Assembly (NCBI GenBank): GCA_963725505.1
Contig: CAVRYN010000007.1
Span: 186,001 to 250,000 of the forward strand
Direction: 5' to 3'
Origin: Udaeobacter sp963725505
Lineage (GTDB): Bacteria; Verrucomicrobiota; Verrucomicrobiia; Chthoniobacterales; UBA10450
Length of the DNA: 64,000 bases
Position 1 is the stretch's first letter. Each line of letters begins with the position of its first letter. Positions 1 to 8,758 of this stretch are shown here, piece after piece. Below the pieces are notes generated by a model. It did not search any database, was not told the DNA's origin, and worked only from the letters and a program-made list of their open reading frames with translations. The position numbers were made by a program, and so were the translations under genes.

Positions 1-48
1 AAAAGATGCCGAATCGCGACTGCGGTGAAAGCGATGCGAAGACGCATG

Positions 49-118
49 GCACTCCAAAGCACTTCGTGCGAAATTCATGTCCTATGCCTCCTTTGTTTCG
101 CGGCAGCTTTTGGAGTGC
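49..118. repeat. Hairpin repeat upstream of and overlapping the lnt 5' end
   Basis: Inverted arms GCACTCCAAAGC (49-60) and GCTTTTGGAGTGC (106-118) enclose a 45-base loop. It resembles the other dispersed hairpins in this window. It overlaps the most distal possible start of lnt (ATG at 77), which suggests that start is not native. Confidence 0.5.
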
Positions 119-148
119 GGACGCGTCCTCGCGTCGCTTTCGTCTAGC

Positions 149-1747
149 GTGAAAAAAATAATGACGGCATGGCCGTGGTTAGCAGCGATTCTTAGCGGGC
201 TGCTCTGTACGCTCTGTTTTCCGCCATTTGATCAGAGCTGGTTCTGCTGGTTCGCGCTCACGCCGCTTATCGCGGCTGTCTGGTTTTCCGGAGAAAACTC
301 AAAGCGCCGATGGCTGCGCAATCTGTTGCTCGGTTACCTCGCCGGCGTTGTGTTTTTTTCCGCGACGTTTAGTTGGCTGGGTTCGCTGGGAGTTCTGTAT
401 CAAAATTTTTGGCTTCGCGGGTTATCGCTTCTTTTAGCCGTTTACCTCGGAGTTTATTTTGCGTTTTGGGGTTGGTTTGTCGGCCTGATCGCGCCACGCA
501 ATTTCCTGGCTTCGTGGCGGAATTTGTTGTTAGCGTTTTTAGCTGCATCCGCGTGGACCGCGCTCGAATGGGTCCGCGGGTGGTTGTTCGGCGGTTTTGG
601 CTGGAACGGGCTTGGCGTTTCGTTGCACAACACATGGCCGCTTATTCAAATTGCCGAATTCACCGGTGTAACCGGCTTATCCTTTGTGGTTGCGTTTGCA
701 AACGTCATTGCCCTCACAACGCCGCTCCGTTTGTATTTGGAAGCAAAAACGCAGCAGGTGCGACCGCACTTTGACCTTACGCTGACGTTAGCTGGCTTCG
801 TCGGGCTATTGGCATTTGGGTTGTATAGCGTCCAAAACCGCCAGCCCACAGAACCGCTTCGCGTTGCCGCTGTGCAGGCCGATGTCCCTCAGCAGGAAAA
901 ATTCGATCCGCAGTTCAGCGCCGAAATTTTTGAACGTTTTCAGCGCGTGAGTGAAATCGCGCTGCATTCCAATCCGCCCCCTGCCTTGGTGATTTGGCCC
1001 GAGAGCTCAATGCCCGATCCGGTGCGCGACCCGGCGACGGAAAGCAACGACTTTGTCACCGAGTTTTCCGCATCCTCAAAAACAGACCTCCTTCTGGGAA
1101 CGCTCGATGTGGAAAATGGAAAGGACTATAACGCAGCGGTTCTGATTTCCGGCGCCACTCAAGAGATGCAGGTGTATTGGAAGGTGCATCTGGTCCCGTT
1201 TGGCGAATACGTCCCGTTGCGAAATTCTTTTCCGCTTTTCGCCGCGGTAGCGAAGAAGTGGGTGCCGGGTGATTTCGCCGCAGGCAAACGATACACGCTG
1301 TTTCGCCTGACCAATGGCGATGCGCAGATCGCACCGCTGATTTGCTTCGAAGACACGATTGGCGATTTGACGCGGCAATTCGTAATTCGAGGCGCAAACT
1401 TGCTGGTGAACCTCACAAACGATGGATGGTTTTTGCATTCCGCTGGGTCGCAGCAGCATTTGACGAACGCAATTTTTCGCTGTGTCGAAACGCGTCGCCC
1501 GATGGTCCGGGCGGCCAATACGGGGGTGACCTGTTTTGTAAATCAGTTCGGCCGCGTCACTCAGGTATTACGCGATGAAACGGGCAGCACATTTACCGAG
1601 GGCGTGCTCACTGGCGAAATCAAGATTCCCACCGAACATGAGCTGACCTTCTACACCCGACATGGCGAATTATTTGCGAAAGCCTGCGCCGTGATCACGC
1701 TGCTCGCACTCGTCACGGCAGGCATGTTACGCTGGCGAAAGTTGTAG
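149..1747 (+). CDS. lnt: Apolipoprotein N-acyltransferase
   Basis: Transfers the third acyl chain from phospholipid to the N-terminal cysteine of lipoproteins in the inner membrane, the last step of lipoprotein maturation. About six to eight hydrophobic segments occupy the first 230 residues, followed by a nitrilase-fold domain. The catalytic triad is visible: Glu in WPESSMP, Lys in KVHLVPFGEY, Cys in LICFEDT, then the family motif VNLTNDGWF and a final membrane helix. The frame is open back to an ATG at 77, but residues from there are encoded by a hairpin repeat. GTG 149 (MKKIMTAW) or ATG 161 puts a short basic N-terminus before the first helix, so I prefer 149. The stop codon TAG lies in a TTGTAG that begins another repeat. 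Confidence 0.93.
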   Translation: MKKIMTAWPWLAAILSGLLCTLCFPPFDQSWFCWFALTPLIAAVWFSGENSKRRWLRNLLLGYLAGVVFFSATFSWLGSLGVLYQNFWLRGLSLLLAVYLGVYFAFWGWFVGLIAPRNFLASWRNLLLAFLAASAWTALEWVRGWLFGGFGWNGLGVSLHNTWPLIQIAEFTGVTGLSFVVAFANVIALTTPLRLYLEAKTQQVRPHFDLTLTLAGFVGLLAFGLYSVQNRQPTEPLRVAAVQADVPQQEKFDPQFSAEIFERFQRVSEIALHSNPPPALVIWPESSMPDPVRDPATESNDFVTEFSASSKTDLLLGTLDVENGKDYNAAVLISGATQEMQVYWKVHLVPFGEYVPLRNSFPLFAAVAKKWVPGDFAAGKRYTLFRLTNGDAQIAPLICFEDTIGDLTRQFVIRGANLLVNLTNDGWFLHSAGSQQHLTNAIFRCVETRRPMVRAANTGVTCFVNQFGRVTQVLRDETGSTFTEGVLTGEIKIPTEHELTFYTRHGELFAKACAVITLLALVTAGMLRWRKL

Positions 1748-1841
1748 AGCGTTCGCCGCGGCGAACGGCATGGATCAGCGGCCGGCATAGCCGCCTTACA
1801 ACTGGATCGCAAGAATTTCTGTATCGTGGTAAAAGGGCGCT

Positions 1842-2930
1842 GTGCGCGTTGAATTGCCACTCGAGCATCTAGGCGAACTTTGGCCGAAGAAATTTCGTGG
1901 TGCGCGTGTCGGCGCGCTGCTTCATCCGGCGTCTGTTTCGTCAACTATCGAACACGCTTCGCGAGTTCTGCAGAGGCACAACAACGATCTCTTCCGTCTC
2001 GCGGCGTTTTTTGGTCCACAACATGGATTCCTCGGCCAGACACAGGACGACATGGTGGAATGGAAAAGTTACGAGCATCCGCGCTTGCGCATTCCGGTTT
2101 ACAGCCTTTATGGCGAACATCGCGAACCGACTGCGGAAATGTTGAAGGATCTCGATGTGTTCGTCGTTGATCTTCAGGATGTCGGAGCACGTTACTACAC
2201 CTTTATCTGGACGCTGTATCTCTGCATGCGCGCCTGCGAAAAGATCGGCGTTGCAGTTATCGTGCTCGATCGACCGAACCCGATCAATGGCGTGACGATA
2301 GAAGGGCCGGTGCTCAACGCCAATTACAAATCGTTCGTTGGGATGCATGCCATTCCGGTTCGTCATGGAAAGACGATCGGCGAGCTGGCCCAGCAATTTT
2401 ACCACGAAGCATTTCTCGAATGTCAATTGTCGATCTTACCGATGAAGGATTGGAAACGCGAGATGTGGTTCGACGACACCGGTCTTCCGTGGGTTATGCC
2501 ATCACCTAACATGCCGACACTCGACACGGCCACTGTTTACCCAGGTATGTGTCTGCTCGAAGGCACAAATATTTCCGAAGGGCGAGGCACAACGCGGCCG
2601 TTCGAAATTTTCGGCGCGCCGTTCATCGATGCCGAGAAGCTTTGCAACGAATTGAACAAGCTGAAATTGCCGGGCGTGTTCTTTCGGGAGAATTATTTTC
2701 AACCAACCTTTCACAAATTTGCCGGAGAACTTTGCGGTGGCGCGCAATTGCATGTGACCGATCGAGAAACTTTTCAGCCTTTTCTTACCGGAGTGCAGAT
2801 CATCAGGCACATCCGCAAGATGTATCTTGAGCAATTTCAATGGAAACAACCTCCTTACGAATACGAACGGAAACGACTGCCTATCGAAATTCTAATCGGC
2901 GGCCCAATCGAATCGGTTTTCGGCGACTGA
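1842..2930 (+). CDS. DUF1343 protein, NamZ-type exo-beta-N-acetylmuramidase
   Basis: The family removes N-acetylmuramic acid from the non-reducing end of peptidoglycan fragments (established for NamZ). The full-length family signature is present: FGPQHGFLGQ, DLQDVGARYYTF, DRPNPING, SPNMPTLDTA, then LLEGTNISEGRGTTRPFE. Start is GTG at 1842. No signal peptide is seen, so it may act in the cytoplasm on recycled muropeptides, or the true start may differ. Its 3' end overlaps the next gene, which encodes a 3D-domain protein also linked to cell-wall metabolism, so the two are probably co-transcribed. At 362 residues it is close to the usual NamZ domain length. Confidence 0.88.
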   Translation: MRVELPLEHLGELWPKKFRGARVGALLHPASVSSTIEHASRVLQRHNNDLFRLAAFFGPQHGFLGQTQDDMVEWKSYEHPRLRIPVYSLYGEHREPTAEMLKDLDVFVVDLQDVGARYYTFIWTLYLCMRACEKIGVAVIVLDRPNPINGVTIEGPVLNANYKSFVGMHAIPVRHGKTIGELAQQFYHEAFLECQLSILPMKDWKREMWFDDTGLPWVMPSPNMPTLDTATVYPGMCLLEGTNISEGRGTTRPFEIFGAPFIDAEKLCNELNKLKLPGVFFRENYFQPTFHKFAGELCGGAQLHVTDRETFQPFLTGVQIIRHIRKMYLEQFQWKQPPYEYERKRLPIEILIGGPIESVFGD

Positions 2931-3574
2931 TCACTACGGTCGCGATTTTGGCAGCAGGGTCTTCGCAGATTTGCGCGGACATTCCGTGGCCGGGAGTGGT
3001 GCAGCGACTGGCCTATGAGAACGAAAAATTGGCGCGGCGTCCGCAAGGTCACAACGGCGAGTACTTCGTTGTGTGCACGCTCTATTACACACCGAAAGAA
3101 TCCGGTTTCACTTTCGAGCGCGGCTTCGATGCAACGCCGATCACAAAGCCTGGACTACAGGGGCGAACGTATCCGCGCGATTTTCTTCGCTCAGTGAAGA
3201 AGGAGGGCTTTGGCCGACTTGTGATGCCCGTTAACGGACGGTATTACATTCGTTACAATGGAGGGGGCTCGTTTGCCTTCGCTTCCCACCCCACAGGCGG
3301 AGGCGGCATTTTGGTGGACCGGTATTCAGCAGCAATTAAGTCAACCCAAGGCAGCTTGCGCCATGGAGCCATTGTCGAGACATCTTCTCCAGAGGTGCAA
3401 AAAATCTTTGGCAGCACTCGGTGGAAGATCATGGACACGGGCGGCGGCCTGCGCCGGTGGCAAATCGATTGTTATTTCGGCGAAGACGAACCTCTTGGCC
3501 CCGGCAAGCTACAGGGTCGACCACGTGCAACCACTTTTGAATACGCTTACGCCAATGCACGAATCGTTAATTGA
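2840..3574 (+). CDS. Exported 3D-domain (MltA-like barrel) protein
   Basis: A hydrophobic export segment (ITTVAILAAGSSQICA) precedes the mature part. The C-terminal half ends with DTGGGLRRWQIDCYFGED, which matches the end of the 3D domain (named for three Asp residues; double-psi barrel found in MltA and resuscitation factors), including DTGG and the later Asp before the aromatic Phe-Gly. It probably binds or cleaves peptidoglycan. The ATG at 2840 lies 90 bases inside the upstream muramidase gene and gives an unusually long N-region before the hydrophobic stretch. A non-ATG start around 2927, overlapping the upstream TGA, is possible. The downstream Mut7-C gene overlaps its 3' end by 20 bases. 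Confidence 0.65.
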   Translation: METTSLRIRTETTAYRNSNRRPNRIGFRRLITTVAILAAGSSQICADIPWPGVVQRLAYENEKLARRPQGHNGEYFVVCTLYYTPKESGFTFERGFDATPITKPGLQGRTYPRDFLRSVKKEGFGRLVMPVNGRYYIRYNGGGSFAFASHPTGGGGILVDRYSAAIKSTQGSLRHGAIVETSSPEVQKIFGSTRWKIMDTGGGLRRWQIDCYFGEDEPLGPGKLQGRPRATTFEYAYANARIVN

Positions 3575-4325
3575 TGTGAAGCCGTTTTCGGTTCGTCTCC
3601 ATGTCTATGGCGATCTTGATTTTTTTCTCGGTTCAAGGGCTGGTCCTGGAAGAGTTGAGCGGCACTTAAGCGAAAAGACCTCCGTAAAAGATGTGATCGA
3701 ATCGTGCGGGATCCCGCATCCCGAGGTCGATTTGATCCTGGTTAACGGAAAGGCGGTCGATTTTAGCTACGCCGTCACAGGCGATGCCGAAATCGACCTT
3801 TATCCACCGCGAATACAATCTTCGAACTTCAAAGAAAAACGATTACAAGCCATTACACTTAGCAAATTTGTCGCGGATGGACACCTCGGCAAACTGGTTC
3901 GCGATCTCCGGTTGCTCGGGATTGACGTTGTCTATGATCCCGCTGCCGAAGATCGACAATTGGTCGAGATTGCCAGCAGGGATGATCGCGCGGTCCTCAC
4001 CCGCGACCGGTGTCTCCTGATGCGTGCGGCGGTCCAGCACGGCTATTATCTGCGCTCGCAAAATCCACTCGAACAGACCATCGAAGTGCTGCGGCGATTC
4101 GATCTCAGCTCTATGTTGTCGCCGTTCAGCCGTTGTCTGCGCTGCAATGCTTTGCTGGAGCCCGCTGAAAAGGAAAAGATAATTAGCCAGCTCGAACCGC
4201 TCACCAAGATTTTTTACGATAAGTTCCGGCGTTGCACCGGTTGCGGACAAGTTTACTGGTCAGGATCGCACTTCACGAAACTTCAGAAACGCCTCGAGGA
4301 AATCCGCGCGAATCTCGGCGGCTGA
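3555..4325 (+). CDS. Mut7-C RNase-domain protein with ubiquitin-like N-terminus
   Basis: Residues 1-80 resemble the beta-grasp (Mut7-C ubiquitin/ThiS-like) domain, with DLILVNGKAVDFSYAV. The rest is a Mut7-C PIN-like RNase domain: FVADGHLGKLVRDLRLLGID, then VLTRDRCLL, and a C-terminal zinc ribbon with two CxxC pairs (CLRCNALL and CTGCGQVYWSGSH). The family is predicted to be an RNase. Substrate is unknown. The frame is open much further upstream (to 3258), but that part lies inside the 3D-domain gene and is not family-like, so ATG 3555 is chosen. It overlaps the upstream stop by 20 bases, indicating translational coupling. Confidence 0.82.
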   Translation: MHESLIDVKPFSVRLHVYGDLDFFLGSRAGPGRVERHLSEKTSVKDVIESCGIPHPEVDLILVNGKAVDFSYAVTGDAEIDLYPPRIQSSNFKEKRLQAITLSKFVADGHLGKLVRDLRLLGIDVVYDPAAEDRQLVEIASRDDRAVLTRDRCLLMRAAVQHGYYLRSQNPLEQTIEVLRRFDLSSMLSPFSRCLRCNALLEPAEKEKIISQLEPLTKIFYDKFRRCTGCGQVYWSGSHFTKLQKRLEEIRANLGG

Positions 4326-4389
4326 GCGGAGAACAGCACGAAAATTTCGAGCGCGATGAAATTCAACTGCGCTATCACCAGATCTGAAA

Positions 4390-5511
4390 ATGGAATTTGC
4401 GCTTCCACGTAGCTTACTACTGGCCATTCTTATCACCGTCCGATTGACAATATCGGCGGAAGCGTACGGCCCGCTGGGGCATGAGATTGTCGGCGCGATT
4501 GCCGATGAACGATTGGGCGGCACGCCCACGGCTACGAAGATCGCAGCGCTACTCGATGGGCTCAGCCTGGAAAAGGCGGCTGTAATAGCAGATGAGATCA
4601 AAGGCTGGGACAAAAAAGGCGTGGACGATCCAAAGTCATTTCATTACACGGCACATCGGAACATTGACAAACAGTTGCGCGAGTTCTGGCGGGCAAATCC
4701 GCCTACGCGCGAGATAAATTCAACTGCGCCTTCACACCACTGGTTTCATTACACTGACGTTCCAGTAGTACCGCAGCAACGATATCGTGACGGAAATGCC
4801 GGGCGCAGCAAATGGGACATCGTGCACATGATTCCGTACTGCATTCAGGTTTTGCAGGGGCAAGCGCCCGAGCAAAACGAGCGCAGAATTACCAAGCCGG
4901 TAGCACTGCTTTTGCTGACCCATTATGTAGCGGACATTCATCAGCCGCTGCATGTGGGCGCGGAATACTTCGATGCGCAGGGCCGTGTTACGGATCCGGA
5001 CAAAGACAAATCAGCCCTCGGAGATGAAGGCGGAAACACGTTCACGCTCGAGTTGAGTGGTGAGCCACCACGCAGACGCGGCATGCATAAGAAAAAATTC
5101 CACGGCTTTTGGGACTACGATGCTGTGAATGCGCTTTTCCCAGATGCGCCGGGCTACTTGCCGAAAGAGGAATTTCTGGCGCAGATCGAACCGTTGAAGA
5201 AAACACTGATTCACGAGATGGCGACGCAAGAACCGCGAAACTGGCGAATGCCGACAAGTGTTTCGGTCGCTAGCTACGCTGAGATCTGGGCGGATGAAAT
5301 CTTGCCAATCGCGCGCAACGCATATGCGCGATTAGAATTCCGGAATGTAAAGCCGTGGTTGGATGGAGAGCGTACCGTTGCAGCAGGTGAGGCAATCGAA
5401 AAACCGGCTGCGGATCATACGCTTTATCGGACATGGGCGACGAATGTGGTGCGCGACGAATTGCACAAGGCCGGCTGGCGTCTTGCCGATTTACTGGACA
5501 AAGTCTTGTAG
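4390..5511 (+). CDS. Secreted S1/P1-type zinc nuclease
   Basis: The family cleaves single-stranded nucleic acids and 3'-nucleotides using three zinc ions. A signal peptide ends at about SAEA, leaving a mature N-terminus YGPLGHE. The family normally starts Trp-Gly-x-x-Gly-His. Zinc-ligand motifs are seen in order: GPLGH, ADEIKGWD, HHWFHYTDVP, THYVADIHQPLH, GDEGGN and HGFWDYD. Length (373 residues) is somewhat longer than fungal P1 but usual for bacterial members. The mature N-terminal Trp that contributes backbone zinc ligands is replaced by Tyr, which may still work because the backbone does the binding. The stop is a TTG TAG at the edge of a repeat. It is followed by dtd on the same strand. 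Confidence 0.88.
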   Translation: MEFALPRSLLLAILITVRLTISAEAYGPLGHEIVGAIADERLGGTPTATKIAALLDGLSLEKAAVIADEIKGWDKKGVDDPKSFHYTAHRNIDKQLREFWRANPPTREINSTAPSHHWFHYTDVPVVPQQRYRDGNAGRSKWDIVHMIPYCIQVLQGQAPEQNERRITKPVALLLLTHYVADIHQPLHVGAEYFDAQGRVTDPDKDKSALGDEGGNTFTLELSGEPPRRRGMHKKKFHGFWDYDAVNALFPDAPGYLPKEEFLAQIEPLKKTLIHEMATQEPRNWRMPTSVSVASYAEIWADEILPIARNAYARLEFRNVKPWLDGERTVAAGEAIEKPAADHTLYRTWATNVVRDELHKAGWRLADLLDKVL

Positions 5512-5617
5512 CGCGCATGTTGCACGTCCGTATGAATAGCGCGCAAGGAGGAGCCAGGGAGCGTCGCCGCGCAACCGATGAAGCCGGGCCAACAGCACAG
5601 ATCCTTTTGAGCCGAAA

Positions 5618-6067
5618 ATGCGAGCCGTTGTCCAGCGTGTAAGCCGCGCGCGCGTAACCGTGGAGGGTCGCGTCACGGGAGAAATCGGGGCCGGTCTCAT
5701 GATTTTGCTTGGCATCGGCCGCAACGATGCCTCCGCCGTCGCTGTCAGTATGGCCGAGAAGGTCGCGCACCTGAGAATCTTTGAGGACGATGAAGGAAAA
5801 ATGAACCGCTCCCTCTTGGACGTAAAGGGCAGCGCGCTGGTCGTGTCGCAGTTTACGCTTTACGGTGACGCACGCGGTCAACGCAGGCCGAGCTTTATTG
5901 CTGCGGCGCCGCCAGACCAAGCGAAGAACCTGTACGAAGAGTTCAGTGAAGCGCTGCGTAAGTTAGGAATCAGTGTAGCGACAGGAGTTTTCAAAGCGAT
6001 GATGTCAGTCGAATCAGTCAACGAAGGCCCGGTCACAATCCTCCTCGATTCTGACAAAGCGTTCTAG
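5618..6067 (+). CDS. dtd: D-aminoacyl-tRNA deacylase
   Basis: Hydrolyses D-aminoacyl-tRNAs (and Gly-tRNA-Ala), a translation quality-control step in the cytoplasm. It starts with the typical MRAVVQRVSRARVTVEG. It contains the catalytic-pocket motif SQFTLYGD and the C-terminal cis-Pro motif NEGPVT, which is NxGPVT in the family. At 149 residues it has the standard length. No gene-specific regulation is visible. It lies 107 bases after the S1/P1 nuclease gene and is convergent with the small exported-protein gene beyond the terminator. Confidence 0.95.
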   Translation: MRAVVQRVSRARVTVEGRVTGEIGAGLMILLGIGRNDASAVAVSMAEKVAHLRIFEDDEGKMNRSLLDVKGSALVVSQFTLYGDARGQRRPSFIAAAPPDQAKNLYEEFSEALRKLGISVATGVFKAMMSVESVNEGPVTILLDSDKAF

Positions 6068-6106
6068 ACAGCTACGTCACGCCTCAGAAACTCGCGACGC
6101 AGCCCA

Positions 6107-6145
6107 ACAAAAAAAGCGCGCCGGAATTTCTCCCGGCGCGCTTTC
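6107..6145 (-). terminator. Rho-independent terminator, strongest for the minus strand
   Basis: The stem AGCGCGCCGG / CCCGGCGCGCT encloses a short AT-rich loop. Read on the minus strand it is followed by a run of seven T residues, the classic intrinsic terminator form, so it should end the small Cys-rich protein transcript. On the plus strand the T-run is weak, but it may also help end dtd. Confidence 0.75.
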
Positions 6146-6148
6146 AGA

Positions 6149-6236
6149 TGTCGTTCTGAGCGAAGCGAAGAATCTCTCTGTTAATCCAACGCTCGCTACT
6201 TCGTGAGATCCCTCGCTGCCGCTCGGGATGACAGAC
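6149..6236. repeat. Dispersed repeat, GAGCGAAGCGAAGAATCTC family
   Basis: The segment begins GTTCTGAGCGAAGCGAAG and ends GCCGCTCGGGATGAC. The same family occurs near 46111-46221, 46566-46665 and 62276-62355, with a TCATTCTGAGCGAAGCGAAG-type left end and an inverted right end. It holds no gene. Confidence 0.6.
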
Positions 6237-6240
6237 TAAC

Positions 6241-6564
6241 TCAGGCTTCGGTCTTCTTTGCGCTCGTTGTTTTCTTGCATTGCCCTTTCAGCTGCGCGAA
6301 CTGCTCGGCAGAAAGGATAGCCTTTGCGCGGCTTAGGAAGGTCTGCCTGCTTTCCTTCGTGCAGCCAGCCTTCATGCAGTCGGCCTGCCAAGCTTCGATC
6401 TTGGTCTTTTGATCGGGTGTGAGATTCAGCGTTGCCAAATTAACGCACGCCATTGACTGCGGGTTCGCTGCGCCTTTGGCGCAACATGCCTTGTCTCCTG
6501 CAAACGCGCTGGATGCCGTCAGCATTGCAGCTGCAACTAAAGCGATACTAGTAATTTTAATCAT
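6241..6564 (-). CDS. Small exported Cys-rich helical protein
   Basis: A clear signal peptide (MIKITSIALVAAAMLTASSAFA) precedes about 85 mature residues with cysteines in a CC...C...C...C...C pattern and a helical LTPDQKTKIEAWQ-type segment. That segment resembles the LTxxQ repeat of periplasmic metal-stress proteins (Spy/CpxP, heavy-metal sensor-like). Function is unknown. The lysine-rich tail KKTTSAKKTEA is likely disordered. It has its own strong terminator downstream. The similarity to LTxxQ proteins is weak and inferred. Confidence 0.7.
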   Translation of the reverse strand: MIKITSIALVAAAMLTASSAFAGDKACCAKGAANPQSMACVNLATLNLTPDQKTKIEAWQADCMKAGCTKESRQTFLSRAKAILSAEQFAQLKGQCKKTTSAKKTEA

Positions 6565-6626
6565 GGTGCATGCTCAGACAGGGGCGATGCACGAACTGTT
6601 CAATGATGCAGATCTTTTCCGCGCGG

Positions 6627-8573
6627 CTACCTTTGCGAGCCTAACTGGGCCTGCGCGCGCCGGAGGTTGTCGGCTGCGCCTTTCAACTCGGGCTTGAGAC
6701 GCAGCGCCAATTCAAATTCGGGAATGCTTTCCTGCGCTTTACTGGAGGCGAGCAGGGCCAACCCCAGATTGTTGTGAGCCTCAGCGCTGTTGGGATTCAG
6801 CCGGAGCGCTTCGTGAAGTTGCTCGATAGCCTCTGGTATTCTATCCACCAGCGCCAGCGCGAGTCCAAAGTCAGCGCGAATGTCTGCGTCTTTGGGGGCA
6901 AGCTGCGACGCGCGGGCCATCTCCTCGAGCGCGGCTTCATCACGGTTCTCCGTCCACAGTGCGTGGGCCAACTGCACGCGCGCCTTCGGCGCGTCCGGCT
7001 GTGATTGGATTGCGGTTTGGAAATACTCGATGGCTTCCGGCAGCCGGCCTTGGTGCGCACGGGTAACGCCCATAGCCACCAAGCCGTCGTAGAAATTGGG
7101 GTCGATCTGCAACGCCTTCGCAAAATGCGCCGCGGCCTCATCGTATCTGTCGCTCGCGCCAAGCGCCACGCCGAGATTGTGTTCTATGCGGAGATTAGGT
7201 GGAGTGACCGCGAGCGTGTGCTCAAACAAAGTGAAGCTGTCACGCCAGCGCTGAATCTGCGCGTTCGTAAGAGTAGCAAGAATCAGTAGAACCCCGCCAG
7301 CTATTCCTGCGCTGAGCGATGGCGCAACACGCCAGCTCTTTGCGATGTCCGCTAATCCGAACACGAGCGCAATGAACAAACCGATCGACGGAATATAGAA
7401 ATAGCGGTCCGCCATGATTTGCCCGCCAACCTGAACGATTCCTATAACCGGAACTAGTGTTCCCAGAAACCAAAGCCAGCCAACCATGAGGTACGGCCGG
7501 ATTCTCCATTGAGAAACACAAAACACCGTAATTCCAATCAGCAGAAACGCTGCGCCGATGATCTGCCAGGCCGGTATGCCCGCAAACGGATAGTAGACCG
7601 CCAGATCATTCGGCCAGAAAGTGAGCAGCAAGTATTTCGCATACGACACAACCGCGTTGGTCAGCCGGAACCCAATTGGCGCATGGGCTAACGTGCGCAC
7701 AGCGCCCCCATGAGATTGCGCGATGAATGTTATCATCGCGGACGCCGCCACGAGAGTAAACAGCGGCAATTTCTCCCACACTAGCCATGCTCTTGTTGTA
7801 GCCGCCTCGCTGCGCGAGGCGCTTCGAAAGCGTTGACCTCGCCGTCGACCGTAGAACCGTCCCAACGGCCAGTAGTCGAGCAGCAGCATTAGGAACGGCC
7901 AGGTCACTAGCATCGGTTTGGTCATTAACCCCAGTGCGAGCGTTATGGCGGTCCACGCGTACCGGCCGATCGAGGGTGCTTCTACGTAACGCACGTAAGC
8001 GATCAAGGACAGCAATCCGAAAAATGTGGAGAGAGTATCTTTGCGTTCAGACGCCCACGCCACGGATTCCACGTGCAACGGATGCAGCGCAAAAAGCGCG
8101 GCGACCAGCGCGCTGGGCCAGCGGGCGCGTGTTGTTCGCAACAGAAACCAGAAGACAAGTAGCGTGTTTGCCACATGAATCAGCGCGTTGACCAGCAAGT
8201 GGCGGCCTGCGTTCGTGCCAAAAAACTGGCAATCGATCATGTGTGAAATCCAGGTGAGCGGATGCCAGTTCGTCGCATAAAACGTAGTGAACGCCCAGAC
8301 GAGTCCCGCGCCGGTAACACCGCGATTCACCATTGGATTTTCCTGGATATACGTGGGGTCATCCAGAGTGATGAACTGATGCCCGATCACTTGCGCATAA
8401 ATCGCAAACGTCACCACTGCCAGAGCACCAGCGATGAGGAAATTCATTCGACCGAACAATGCACTCGTACGATTGCCGGATGCGGCAGCTCGTTCGCGAG
8501 CGACGCGAATGCCACTTTGCTTTCTTTTTCGCACTCCGTGTTTGGCCATTCCGTTAAGGAGACAGCTTCGCAA
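6627..8573 (-). CDS. GT-C-like membrane protein with C-terminal TPR repeats (TMTC-like)
   Basis: The N-terminal 430 residues hold roughly ten membrane helices. Near the first helix is the acidic loop TLDDPTYIQENP, as in GT-C glycosyltransferases (the DD/DE loop), followed by NWHPLTWISHM and HPLHVESVAW, shared with TMTC/O-mannosyltransferase-like bacterial proteins. The C-terminal 200 residues are about five TPR units (for example LGVALGASDRYDEAAAHF and HNNLGLALLASSKAQE). It is probably a lipid-linked-sugar transferase acting on exported proteins, but substrate is unknown. The first ~40 residues are basic, and the start could be a later Met (position 9 or 43). A gene-free stretch with repeat-like GC hairpins follows upstream. 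Confidence 0.78.
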   Translation of the reverse strand: MRSCLLNGMAKHGVRKRKQSGIRVARERAAASGNRTSALFGRMNFLIAGALAVVTFAIYAQVIGHQFITLDDPTYIQENPMVNRGVTGAGLVWAFTTFYATNWHPLTWISHMIDCQFFGTNAGRHLLVNALIHVANTLLVFWFLLRTTRARWPSALVAALFALHPLHVESVAWASERKDTLSTFFGLLSLIAYVRYVEAPSIGRYAWTAITLALGLMTKPMLVTWPFLMLLLDYWPLGRFYGRRRGQRFRSASRSEAATTRAWLVWEKLPLFTLVAASAMITFIAQSHGGAVRTLAHAPIGFRLTNAVVSYAKYLLLTFWPNDLAVYYPFAGIPAWQIIGAAFLLIGITVFCVSQWRIRPYLMVGWLWFLGTLVPVIGIVQVGGQIMADRYFYIPSIGLFIALVFGLADIAKSWRVAPSLSAGIAGGVLLILATLTNAQIQRWRDSFTLFEHTLAVTPPNLRIEHNLGVALGASDRYDEAAAHFAKALQIDPNFYDGLVAMGVTRAHQGRLPEAIEYFQTAIQSQPDAPKARVQLAHALWTENRDEAALEEMARASQLAPKDADIRADFGLALALVDRIPEAIEQLHEALRLNPNSAEAHNNLGLALLASSKAQESIPEFELALRLKPELKGAADNLRRAQAQLGSQR

Positions 8574-8758
8574 TTATATTTTTATCTGCCGACGCAAATC
8601 TTAGCCGATTCCAGTGCCGCGGAACCATTACGCGTGAGTGAACTGGCCTCCATTTGCAGCTTCGCTGAGATAGCCGCCGGGTCCAAAGCGTTCAAACGTT
8701 TTCACGTCAATCGAGGTCGGATTGCGGCTGCCGCAGCCGCCTCTACAGTAAGGACCTT

